This document shows positions 6,374 through 12,937 of a DNA stretch of 13,746 nucleotides, piece after piece. Source of the stretch: CAZNRY01 sp964575675 (GTDB lineage: Bacteria; Eisenbacteria; RBG-16-71-46; CAIMUX01; VGJL01). The first letter of the stretch is position 1. Each line of letters begins with the position of its first letter. The translations under genes were made by a program, and so were the position numbers. The notes under the pieces were generated by a model, which worked only from the letters and a program-made list of their open reading frames with translations, had not been told where the DNA came from and ran no database searches. Location of the stretch: the NCBI GenBank assembly GCA_964575675.1, contig CAZNRY010000111.1:1-13746 (forward strand). Reading direction: 5' to 3'.

Positions 6374-7357
6374 CTAGCGGTTTGTCAGCGGTTCCGGGAA
6401 CGGCCATGGCACCTGCGGGCATGGCCCGGGCAGCGCGCGGAGGGCGCCCGCGATTTCGGCGGGGGATACCGTCGCGGCCTCCGGATCCTCCGGCAGACTC
6501 TTCCACGGCGGCCTCTTCGCGTACGCGTATTCCCCGAAGATCACGACCGGCGTCCCATTTTCCACGACCCCCGCGCCGTCGGCCGTCAGCGTCCACTGCT
6601 CCGACCATCGGTAGAGCCAGCGGGCATCCTCTTCGAGCAACCTGACGCAGGAGTGGCTCGCGGGGCGGCCCGGCAGCTCGTACTCGTGCAGCGAGATCCC
6701 GAGGAAATTGTCCAGGTTCACGTACCAGGTCAGCCGCCACTCATCGTTGAACGTGCTGACGCGTTCCTTGTCCTTCCAGTTCGTGTGGTAGAGGCGGGCG
6801 GGGGTCGGCGTCTCGCGCCTGCCCGTGCTGGTCGGCCCCCAGCGGACGAGGCGGCCGCGCTCGTACGCGGCGAACGCCTGCACGCGAATCGAAACGAGGA
6901 GGAGCTTCGGCATCGGCGTCGCGGAACCGATCTCCCGAGGGAACGGCGAAAGCCGCAGCGTGTCGACCTTCCCAAGCGCGATGATTAGAGAGTCGCCCTG
7001 CCGGATGTGTTTCAGGTCGAGCCGGTTGACCTTCAGGATCTCGAAGAACCCCACGCGTCCGAGGGAGTCGCGGAGCGCGAAGAGCATGCCGGGCCCGCGC
7101 ACCGGGATGCGCCCATATCGCGGGGACGTGAGCGGCAAGACTGCGGCAATGGAATCGGCCCGACCGGTTTCGGCGGACGCAGGCTTGGCGGCGGGACGCT
7201 CGCCCGACTCCTCGGCGTCTCGCCGCCCGCATCCCCCCCCCGCCGCGAGCAGTGCCAGCAGGAGCGCCGCATGGAGGGAGGCGATCCGCCGGAAGGGGCC
7301 GCGATCCGCGGGCAGGCTCCGGACTTTGAGCGCTGAGGGCACGCGCTTACCAAGCAC
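6374..7357 (-). CDS. L,D-transpeptidase (YkuD domain), probable lipoprotein
   Basis: This 327-residue envelope enzyme is of the YkuD fold. Such enzymes make 3-3 crosslinks or attach proteins to peptidoglycan through a catalytic cysteine. The active-site region reads ISLHEYELPGRPASHSCVRL (221-240): His224 is the conserved upstream His, with His235, Cys237 and Arg239 in the S-H-x-C-x-R core. Many family members have Gly before Cys; here it is Ser236. Residues 24-43 form a signal region, FRRIASLHAALLLALLAAGGGC. Cys43 could be lipidated, but the Gly at -3 makes the lipobox non-standard. Residues about 92-128 (GFFEILKVNRLDLKHIRQGD within it) look like a LysM-type wall-binding segment. The start is a GTG at 7357 without a clear ribosome binding site. 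It overlaps the upstream gene's stop by 11 nt, so translation is probably coupled to that zinc-knuckle membrane protein. Confidence 0.87.
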   Translation of the reverse strand: MLGKRVPSALKVRSLPADRGPFRRIASLHAALLLALLAAGGGCGRRDAEESGERPAAKPASAETGRADSIAAVLPLTSPRYGRIPVRGPGMLFALRDSLGRVGFFEILKVNRLDLKHIRQGDSLIIALGKVDTLRLSPFPREIGSATPMPKLLLVSIRVQAFAAYERGRLVRWGPTSTGRRETPTPARLYHTNWKDKERVSTFNDEWRLTWYVNLDNFLGISLHEYELPGRPASHSCVRLLEEDARWLYRWSEQWTLTADGAGVVENGTPVVIFGEYAYAKRPPWKSLPEDPEAATVSPAEIAGALRALPGPCPQVPWPFPEPLTNR

Positions 7358-8426
7358 GCGAGAGGTAGCCGGTCATTCCGCTGCAGATGAAGAACAGGCC
7401 GCCCACTATCCGAGGGAAGTAGTCCCAGAGAATCAGGCCGGTTCGATCGCCGATGAAGATGACTCTCAGTTCTGGCGCGAACCAGGATGCGATCGCGAGT
7501 GACAATCCCAAGAAGAGCAACCAGATCGAGTGCCGGCGGGAGAGGTCATCTCCCACCTCCCGGCCGTACCAGAGGTGCGCGACGGCCCCGACGACAAAAA
7601 GGGCGCCGTAGACCGATGGGAGTGCGGGACTCCCGCCGGGATGAATGGAGAGGATCCACAAGAGCTCGAGGGCAAAGAGTCCGAGCGAGCCGACCAGTAG
7701 GTGGAGGAACCGGCGGTGGGCGACCGGAACCCTGGATTCCGGCGGGGGAGATGCCGCCTCGTCGGCATCGGCGCCTCGCCCGTCATCCGGTTCGGGGACC
7801 CTGTCAGCGCCCTCTCCGCCCCTGAGAGATCCGCGGGTCACTGCGATTTGTTCGGATTCAGCTCGGTCCGCTGCGCTTCCACTCGTGCCGCTCCCCCGAT
7901 CGTGTGAGGGATGTCCCTCCACCAGCTCCCCGCGGGGGCGGATCTCGCTCTCGGCGGCGAGCGACTCGGTCTCACTCGCGCGCTGGCGGATGAGCCGGCG
8001 GTTCTGGTCCTGGTTCTGCCACAACCAATTCTTGCCGGTCGCCTCGTCGAGAAGCGCCATGTAGACAAGGAGCTTCCTCCCGGAGCACCTAGGGCATCGA
8101 AACCAACGAGCGCAAGCGACGGGTTGTTCGACCTGTTCCATCGGAACGCGAGGGTGGCCGTTGGAGCAATCGGGAACATGGGAGGCGAACCTCTCGGGCT
8201 CGGGTAGCTCGCCCTTTTTGGCCAGGCAGGGTCCATTCCCCCCGACGGGATCGGCGCTGATCTCGTACTCTCGCTCTTCCTTCTCGAAGTCCCCCCTCTC
8301 GATGACCGTGCCGAAGAAGTCCGCCGTACGGTGGCAAATCGGACATGAGAAGCTCGGTCTGAAACGGCGGGCCGGGCCTTGCATGGGAATCATCTCGGTC
8401 GAGGGATGTCCGGCGGAGCATTGCAT
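7347..8426 (-). CDS. Membrane protein with two zinc-knuckle modules and four C-terminal helices (unknown function)
   Basis: I do not recognise a named family for this 359-residue protein. The N-terminal soluble part carries the same Cys/His pattern twice: CSAGHP (3-8) followed by CPICH (28-32), and CSNGHP (87-92) followed by CPRC (111-114), with another Cys at 105. This is consistent with two zinc-ribbon or rubredoxin-like knuckles. A charged, low-complexity linker (about 145-237, rich in Glu, Arg, Ser and Asp) leads to four hydrophobic segments near 240-263, 271-287, 300-317 and 339-355. The frame is open upstream to 8498. The ATG at 8426 is chosen because GGAGGT lies eight bases ahead and because it places CSAGHP at the N-terminus. 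The stop lies inside the L,D-transpeptidase gene (11-nt overlap), so the two are likely one operon. A sensor, scaffold or quality-control role at the inner membrane is only a guess. Confidence 0.8.
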   Translation of the reverse strand: MQCSAGHPSTEMIPMQGPARRFRPSFSCPICHRTADFFGTVIERGDFEKEEREYEISADPVGGNGPCLAKKGELPEPERFASHVPDCSNGHPRVPMEQVEQPVACARWFRCPRCSGRKLLVYMALLDEATGKNWLWQNQDQNRRLIRQRASETESLAAESEIRPRGELVEGHPSHDRGSGTSGSAADRAESEQIAVTRGSLRGGEGADRVPEPDDGRGADADEAASPPPESRVPVAHRRFLHLLVGSLGLFALELLWILSIHPGGSPALPSVYGALFVVGAVAHLWYGREVGDDLSRRHSIWLLFLGLSLAIASWFAPELRVIFIGDRTGLILWDYFPRIVGGLFFICSGMTGYLSRAW

Positions 8427-8462
8427 CCGCGCCCACCTCCAGGGTGACGGGTCCACGATTCG

Positions 8463-8498
8463 GTGTCCCAGTGTGTCCCGGCGGGCGTTGCGGCGCAA
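8463..8498 (-). promoter_or_regulatory. Operator-like phased direct repeat plus short palindrome
   Basis: On the minus strand GGGACAC occurs twice (8479-8473 and 8469-8463), separated by three bases. This gives a 10-bp period, one helix turn. Next to it, upstream for the minus-strand genes, is TTGCG (8488-8492), G, CGCAA (8494-8498), a perfect inverted repeat with a one-base centre. The cluster lies 37-72 bp upstream of the zinc-knuckle ATG, where a regulator of the two-gene unit would bind. Phased direct repeats are typical of response-regulator sites; that reading is inference. Confidence 0.35.
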
Positions 8499-8675
8499 AC
8501 GAAGAAAGGAGGCGGACCAGTCGCTGCACGCCGCCCACCGATGCCAGAAGTCCTGTCAGGGGACGGGACATCGTGCCGACCCCACGCACCTGCGCAGGAC
8601 GCAAGCGATGAACGTCGCGGTGCGCCGACCGTGGCCGGAATCGGATCCCGCTCCCGGGCCGCAGAGATGGTTCCC

Positions 8676-8703
8676 GTCTGGCTCCGATGACCAGGCCCTT
8701 TTT
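8676..8703 (+). terminator. Terminator-like hairpin in the leader of the DUF5916 gene
   Basis: GTCTGG (8676-8681) and CCAGGC (8691-8696) can pair with one T-G wobble around a nine-base loop, followed by CC and five T (8699-8703). It reads as a weak intrinsic terminator on the plus strand. It lies about 130 bp upstream of the outer-membrane protein start, with no plus-strand gene before it for 2.4 kb. It could end antisense or leader RNA, or be chance. Confidence 0.25.
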
Positions 8704-8830
8704 GAGCAGCCGCGGCGGCCGACTCTGCGTAGAATGCCCGGATGTCGCGGCGGTTCGATCGGGGCGCCCGAGCGGGATCGACGGAAGGCGCACCGAATGG
8801 GCGCTGACGCGATGAAAAGAGCATAACACA

Positions 8831-11221
8831 TTGACCACGAACAATATAACCCTGAGAAGAGACTCGCTCCAGACGAGGGGTCGGTATCCAATCCGGCGGG
8901 TGGCCGGGGTGATCTCTCTTTCCTTCGCCCTGCCGTTCATCGCGCTCATCGCCGGAGCGATCAGCGCGCCACTCTCCTCCCGGGCGGAAGAACGTCCGGA
9001 AGAAAGCCGGGCGCCTGCGCTCAACGTGACGCGAACCCCATCGACGATCCGCATCGATGGCTCGCTCGATGACGAGGGGTGGCTCGGGGCCCTGACGGTC
9101 GATCTTCCCTACGAGATCATGCCGGGGGAGAACATTCCGGCTCCCGTCAGCACCGACTGTAAGATTGCCTACGACGATCACCACCTCTATCTCGGGTTCC
9201 ACGCCGTGGACCCGCGGCCCGAGGAGATCCGCGCGCGCGTTACCGATCGGGACGCCCACCAAGCCGACGATGCCGTCGGCGTGTTTATCGACACGTTCAA
9301 TGACGAGCGCCGAGCGTTCGAGTTCCTCGTGAATCCGCTGGGCGTCCAGACGGACATCTCCAGGAGCGACGTGGCGGACGGAGAGGGCGAACCCGAGGAC
9401 ACCACATGGGACGCGATCTGGCACACGCAAGGAAAGCTGACCGACGACGGTTACATCGTCGAGATGGCGATCCCGTTCGCCTCGCTCCGCTTTCCGCGCG
9501 CGCAGGGGGTACAGACATGGGGAATGACCCTGTTCCGCAACTACCCGCGGGACGTGCGGCATCAGATCGCTTCCGCGCCATACGACCGGAACCGGAGCTG
9601 CACGATCTGCCAGTACCCGAAGGTGACGGGTTTCGCCGGCATCAGGCCGGGCCGGAGCCTAGAGTTCGATCCGACAGTCACCATGCACCGGATGGATCTG
9701 CGGGATGAACACGCGGATGCCGCGATGCGAAACGGCCCCCTCAAGGGAGATGCGGGGGTCAGCATGCGGTGGGGCGCGACGCCGAACCTGAGCATCAACG
9801 CGGCCGTGAATCCGGACTTCTCACAAGTCGAGGCGGACGCTGCGCAACTCAACGTGAACACGCGCTACGCGCTCTACTTCGATGAGAAGCGGCCGCTCTT
9901 CCTCGAGGGAGCCGACTTCTTCCGGACCGCCTTCACGGCGGTGCATACGAGAACCGTGGCCGATCCGATCTGGGGGCTCAAGGCGACGGGGAAGGAGGCG
10001 AGCAACGCGATCGGCGTCTTCATGACGCGCGATCAGCGGCTGAACCTGCTCTTCCCATCGAACCAGGGTTCGGACGACGCGTCGCTCGAGCGCGAGGTGA
10101 CGGGGGCCGTCCTCCGTTACCGGAGGGACATCGGGTCCTCTTCGACGCTCGGAATCCTCGCGACCGATCGCGAGGCGGGGGACTATCACAACCGCGTCGC
10201 GGGCGCCGACGGACACCTCCGGCTCGGTGAGACCGAGACCGTGCGCTTCCAGTTCCTCGGCTCGTCGACGCGCTATCCCGACGCGGCCGTCGCGGACCTC
10301 GCGGACGAGAACCCCCAGCCGGATGGTTCATTCGATGGTGTGGCGGGGGCCCTAGGATACGACCATGGAAGCCGGAACTGGAACTGGTCGGTCTCATACG
10401 CCGATCTCGGGAAGGATTTCCGGGCCGATGCGGGGTTCGTTCCACGCGTCGACACGCGCGAGGTCGCAGGCGAGTTCGAGCACGTGTGGTACGGCCGCGG
10501 TGGAAGCTGGTTCAACCAGATCAACACGGGCGTCGAAGCGTCCCGGGTGGAAGACCATGACGGAATCCTGACCGATCTCAACCTCGAGGCTGTGGCCAAC
10601 CTACAGGGACGGATGCAGTCGTATCTGCGGCCCGTCTACGAGCGGAGGAGAGAACGGTATTTCTCTTACGAGCGCTCCGACTCGCTCTCCTACCGCCACG
10701 CCTACTACGACCAGAACTGGTACCAGCTCCGATTCGGCGCTCGCCCGACGGGCCGTTTCAACTTCTGGGGTGTCGTGGCCTACGGCGACGCGATCGACTA
10801 CGACAACGGCAGGGCCGGGAAGAAGCACTGGGGCGGCCCCGGGTTCTCCTTCGATGTCGGCCGGCATTTCCAGTTCTTTGTCGATCATACTTACGAAGCC
10901 ATGAAGCTCGACGACAACGGCAAGAGGCTCTATCTTGCGAACCTCGTCCAATCGCGAATCGTCTACCAGATGAACGTCCGGACCTTCGCGCGGGCGCTTG
11001 TCCAGTACACGGATGTGTCATTCCAGCAGAAGCAGTATACGTTCGCGATGCCTCCCGGATACCACGAACTCTTCTCGCAGGTCCTGCTGTCTTACAAGAT
11101 CAATCCGCAGACGGTCTTTTATCTCGGCTACTCCGAGACGCGCAGCGGCGATCAGGGCCATGAGATCCGTCAGATGGATCGCACGTTCTTCGGCAAAATC
11201 GGCTACGCCTGGTTGATCTGA
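8831..11221 (+). CDS. DUF5916 outer-membrane beta-barrel protein with N-terminal CBM9-like domain
   Basis: This 796-residue protein is predicted to be exported to the outer membrane. Residues about 22-52 hold a basic stretch and a hydrophobic segment (GVISLSFALPFIALIAG), consistent with a signal peptide. Residues about 66-240 form a CBM9-like beta-sandwich (STIRIDGSLDDEGW at 71-84, DDAVGVFIDTF at 146-156). The next part carries the DUF5916 hallmark: VNPDFSQVEAD at 326-336, then YFDEKRPLFLEGADFF. The C-terminus ends FFGKIGYAWLI, an aromatic-rich last strand as in barrel proteins recognised by BamA. C257-T-I-C260 is a close Cys pair just before the barrel. Ligand and role are unknown; family members are often assumed to act in carbohydrate binding or uptake. 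The start is uncertain: a TTG at 8831 four bases after a stop in the same frame, with only a weak AAAAGAG ahead. A GTG at 8900 would shorten the basic leader. Pirin follows after 37 bp. Confidence 0.88.
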   Translation: MTTNNITLRRDSLQTRGRYPIRRVAGVISLSFALPFIALIAGAISAPLSSRAEERPEESRAPALNVTRTPSTIRIDGSLDDEGWLGALTVDLPYEIMPGENIPAPVSTDCKIAYDDHHLYLGFHAVDPRPEEIRARVTDRDAHQADDAVGVFIDTFNDERRAFEFLVNPLGVQTDISRSDVADGEGEPEDTTWDAIWHTQGKLTDDGYIVEMAIPFASLRFPRAQGVQTWGMTLFRNYPRDVRHQIASAPYDRNRSCTICQYPKVTGFAGIRPGRSLEFDPTVTMHRMDLRDEHADAAMRNGPLKGDAGVSMRWGATPNLSINAAVNPDFSQVEADAAQLNVNTRYALYFDEKRPLFLEGADFFRTAFTAVHTRTVADPIWGLKATGKEASNAIGVFMTRDQRLNLLFPSNQGSDDASLEREVTGAVLRYRRDIGSSSTLGILATDREAGDYHNRVAGADGHLRLGETETVRFQFLGSSTRYPDAAVADLADENPQPDGSFDGVAGALGYDHGSRNWNWSVSYADLGKDFRADAGFVPRVDTREVAGEFEHVWYGRGGSWFNQINTGVEASRVEDHDGILTDLNLEAVANLQGRMQSYLRPVYERRRERYFSYERSDSLSYRHAYYDQNWYQLRFGARPTGRFNFWGVVAYGDAIDYDNGRAGKKHWGGPGFSFDVGRHFQFFVDHTYEAMKLDDNGKRLYLANLVQSRIVYQMNVRTFARALVQYTDVSFQQKQYTFAMPPGYHELFSQVLLSYKINPQTVFYLGYSETRSGDQGHEIRQMDRTFFGKIGYAWLI

Positions 11222-11235
11222 CGCCCACGGGGGCG
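11222..11235 (+). other. GC-rich hairpin between the DUF5916 and pirin genes
   Basis: CGCCC (11222-11226) and GGGCG (11231-11235) pair around a four-base ACGG loop immediately after the stop codon. There is no T-run, so read-through into pirin is expected. It could protect the upstream mRNA 3' end. Five pairs only, so chance is possible. Confidence 0.3.
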
Positions 11236-11258
11236 GGAATCGAGGGAAAGGAGTCGGC

Positions 11259-11957
11259 ATGATCAGGATCCGTCTCGCCGGGGACCGCGGTCGATACGAC
11301 CACGGCTGGCTCGACACCAGGCACTCGTTCTCCTTCGCCGACTACGTTGACCCCGAGGCGATGGGCTTCCGCAGCCTTCGGGTGCTCAACGAGGATTTCA
11401 TCCAGCCGGGCCAGGGATTCGGAACCCATCCCCACAGGGACATGGAGATCATCACCTACGTGCTCGAGGGCGTCCTTGAGCACCGGGACAGCATGGGCAA
11501 CGGCTCCATGATCCGGGTCGGAGAGGTCCAGAGGATGAGTGCGGGAACCGGAATCACGCACAGCGAGTCCAATCCCTCCAAGACAGAGCGGGTTCACCTT
11601 CTTCAGATCTGGCTCCTTCCCGAGCGGAAGGGGATAACTCCCGGTTACGACCAGAGGGAGTATCCGGACGAGGAGAAGAGGGGACGGTTGCGGCTCGTCG
11701 CATCGCCCGACGGCGCGGATGGGTCGGTCCGAATCCATCAGGATGCGCGGTTATTCGCCTCGATCCTTGGCCCGCGCGAGGAGGTCGCACAATCCTTGCA
11801 GGCCGGCCGGCACGCATGGGTCCAGGTCGCCCGCGGTTCGATCACCGTCAACCACCGCCTTCTTCGACAGGGAGACGGCGCGGCGGTGAGCGAGGAGCCC
11901 TCTGTTGCCCTTAGCGGCGTCGAGGCGGCGGAGATTCTCCTCTTCGACCTCGCGTGA
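11259..11957 (+). CDS. Pirin-family bicupin (YhhW-like)
   Basis: This 232-residue cytoplasmic protein belongs to the pirin family, a metal-binding two-cupin fold. The N-terminal cupin has the metal ligands His57 and His59 (GTHPHRDME, 55-63) and His101 and Glu103 (GITHSES, 98-104). These positions coincide with those known for E. coli YhhW, which has quercetin 2,3-dioxygenase activity in vitro, and the length is nearly identical. The second cupin (about 145-232) lacks ligands, as usual. RLAGDRGRYDHGWLDTRHSFSFADY (read from residue 5, in two parts: RLAGDRG and HSFSFADY) is the standard opening. The physiological role is uncertain, and oxidative-stress or quercetinase-like activities are reported in the family. 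AAAGGAG lies seven bases before the ATG. The gene follows the DUF5916 gene by 37 bp and precedes the hydrolase gene by about 100 bp, so all three may share one transcript. Confidence 0.93.
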   Translation: MIRIRLAGDRGRYDHGWLDTRHSFSFADYVDPEAMGFRSLRVLNEDFIQPGQGFGTHPHRDMEIITYVLEGVLEHRDSMGNGSMIRVGEVQRMSAGTGITHSESNPSKTERVHLLQIWLLPERKGITPGYDQREYPDEEKRGRLRLVASPDGADGSVRIHQDARLFASILGPREEVAQSLQAGRHAWVQVARGSITVNHRLLRQGDGAAVSEEPSVALSGVEAAEILLFDLA

Positions 11958-12058
11958 CGTTCGGACATCCGGTCAAGGCGACGTCGGTGGAGGAGGTCGA
12001 GATGCATCAAGCAAACGGAGCGTTGTTGGGAACGGGCGAGGGAAGGAGGCGGCTGGCC

Positions 12059-12937
12059 ATGAAGTTCCTTGTTCCCCTGGCGATCGGCATGGCGTGGACC
12101 GCGCACGCGCAGGGCAGTGTCCGAACGGAGACCGTCGACTACGCGCACGGCGATGCCGGACTCCAGGGCTTTCTGGCGTACGACGATGAACGGACGGGAC
12201 CCCGCCCGGGCGTGCTCGTCGTGCACGATTGGACGGGTGTGGGGTCCTACGCGAAGGGGCGGGCGGAGATGCTCGCCGCGCAGGGGTACGTCGCCTTCGC
12301 GCTGGACATGTACGGGAGAGATGTCCGTCCCAAGACGCAGGAGGAGTGCGCGAAGCAGGCCGGCATCTACAGGGCCGATCGCGGGCTCATGAGGGCGCGC
12401 GCCGTCGCCGGCTTGGAGCAGTTGAGGAAGCTCGAGATCGTCGATCCCAAGAGGATCGCTGTGATCGGCTACTGCTTCGGGGGCGGCGTGGCGCTTGAGC
12501 TGACGCGAGCGGGGGCGGATCTCGCGGGGGTCGTGGTATTCCACGGCAACCTCGACACGCCCAATCCCGACGACGCGAAGAACATCAAGGGGAAAGTCCT
12601 GATCTGCCACGGGGCCGATGATCCCTACGTCCCCCCGGCGCAGGTGGTTGCGTTCGAGGACGAAATGCGCAGGGCCGGCGTCGATTGGACGTTGGTCAGC
12701 TACGGGGGCGCCGTCCACAGCTTCACCAGGCCGGACGCGGGAAGCGACAATTCCAAGGGGGCGGCGTACAACGAGGCGGCCGACAAGCGGTCCTGGGGGG
12801 CGATGACGCAGTTCTTCAACGAGATCTTCAGGTGGCCTGCACCCCTCGGAGGGGGCATCGAATGGAGCGATGAGAGGGGCGGCGAGCCGCCCGGGGTTAG
12901 CGCGTCCGTCCCGGCGGGGCTGCTACTCGCGCAGTAG
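12059..12937 (+). CDS. Exported dienelactone hydrolase-family alpha/beta hydrolase
   Basis: This 292-residue alpha/beta hydrolase resembles dienelactone hydrolase (carboxymethylenebutenolidase). The nucleophile elbow is GYCFGG with Cys139, as in true dienelactone hydrolases, rather than Ser. Asp188 (GADDP) and His220 (GAVHSF) complete the triad. VVHDWTGVG (54-62) is the oxyanion-side loop. The N-terminus MKFLVPLAIGMAWTAHAQG is a short, convincing signal peptide with cleavage after AHA, so the enzyme is probably periplasmic. That is unlike the cytoplasmic catabolic enzyme. The ATG at 12059 has AAGGAGG nine bases ahead. An in-frame ATG at 12002 with GGAGGAGG ahead is a real alternative, giving a longer leader, and a GTG at 11954 would overlap pirin. 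After the normal domain end near residue 258 comes a Gly/Pro-rich tail of about 34 residues, encoded over two GC-rich hairpins. The 3' end overlaps the opposing kinase gene by 15 nt. The substrate is unknown. Confidence 0.88.
   Translation: MKFLVPLAIGMAWTAHAQGSVRTETVDYAHGDAGLQGFLAYDDERTGPRPGVLVVHDWTGVGSYAKGRAEMLAAQGYVAFALDMYGRDVRPKTQEECAKQAGIYRADRGLMRARAVAGLEQLRKLEIVDPKRIAVIGYCFGGGVALELTRAGADLAGVVVFHGNLDTPNPDDAKNIKGKVLICHGADDPYVPPAQVVAFEDEMRRAGVDWTLVSYGGAVHSFTRPDAGSDNSKGAAYNEAADKRSWGAMTQFFNEIFRWPAPLGGGIEWSDERGGEPPGVSASVPAGLLLAQ
12842..12892 (+). other. Two GC-rich inverted repeats inside the hydrolase 3' end
   Basis: The first repeat is CCCCTC (12842-12847), one base, GAGGGG (12849-12854). 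The second is GGGCGG (12877-12882), CGAG, CCGCCC (12887-12892), with perfect arms. No T-run follows. They lie within the last 32 codons of the hydrolase gene and just before the convergent kinase stop, where they could act as a bidirectional transcript barrier or a 3' stabiliser. Confidence 0.45.

Larger units (their letters stand above)
8427..8830. other. Divergent intergenic region between the zinc-knuckle gene and the DUF5916 gene
   Basis: These 404 bp separate two divergent units. They contain the phased repeat and palindrome (8463-8498) and a terminator-like hairpin on the plus strand (8676-8703), listed separately. An AAAGGAGG sequence at about 8505-8512 has no start codon at a useful distance. 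I see no convincing gene or clear -35/-10 pair for either side. Confidence 0.5.

Noticed and set aside
8427..8498. Upstream extension of the zinc-knuckle protein by 24 codons
   Set aside because: The ATG at 8426 has a strong GGAGGT at proper spacing. The extension would translate the operator-like repeats and has no ribosome binding site.
8161..8826. A 221-codon plus-strand frame ending just before the DUF5916 start
   Set aside because: Its first part is antisense to the zinc-knuckle gene with its conserved Cys/His pattern. No domain is recognisable and there is no ribosome binding site at the start.
8390..9562. A 390-codon minus-strand frame opposite the DUF5916 N-terminus and the spacer
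   Set aside because: It overlaps the clear CBM9-like domain coding and also the start of the zinc-knuckle gene. Its composition is that of a shadow frame.
11738..12718. A 326-codon minus-strand frame opposite pirin and the hydrolase
   Set aside because: It spans two well-supported plus-strand genes and their spacer, with shadow-like composition.
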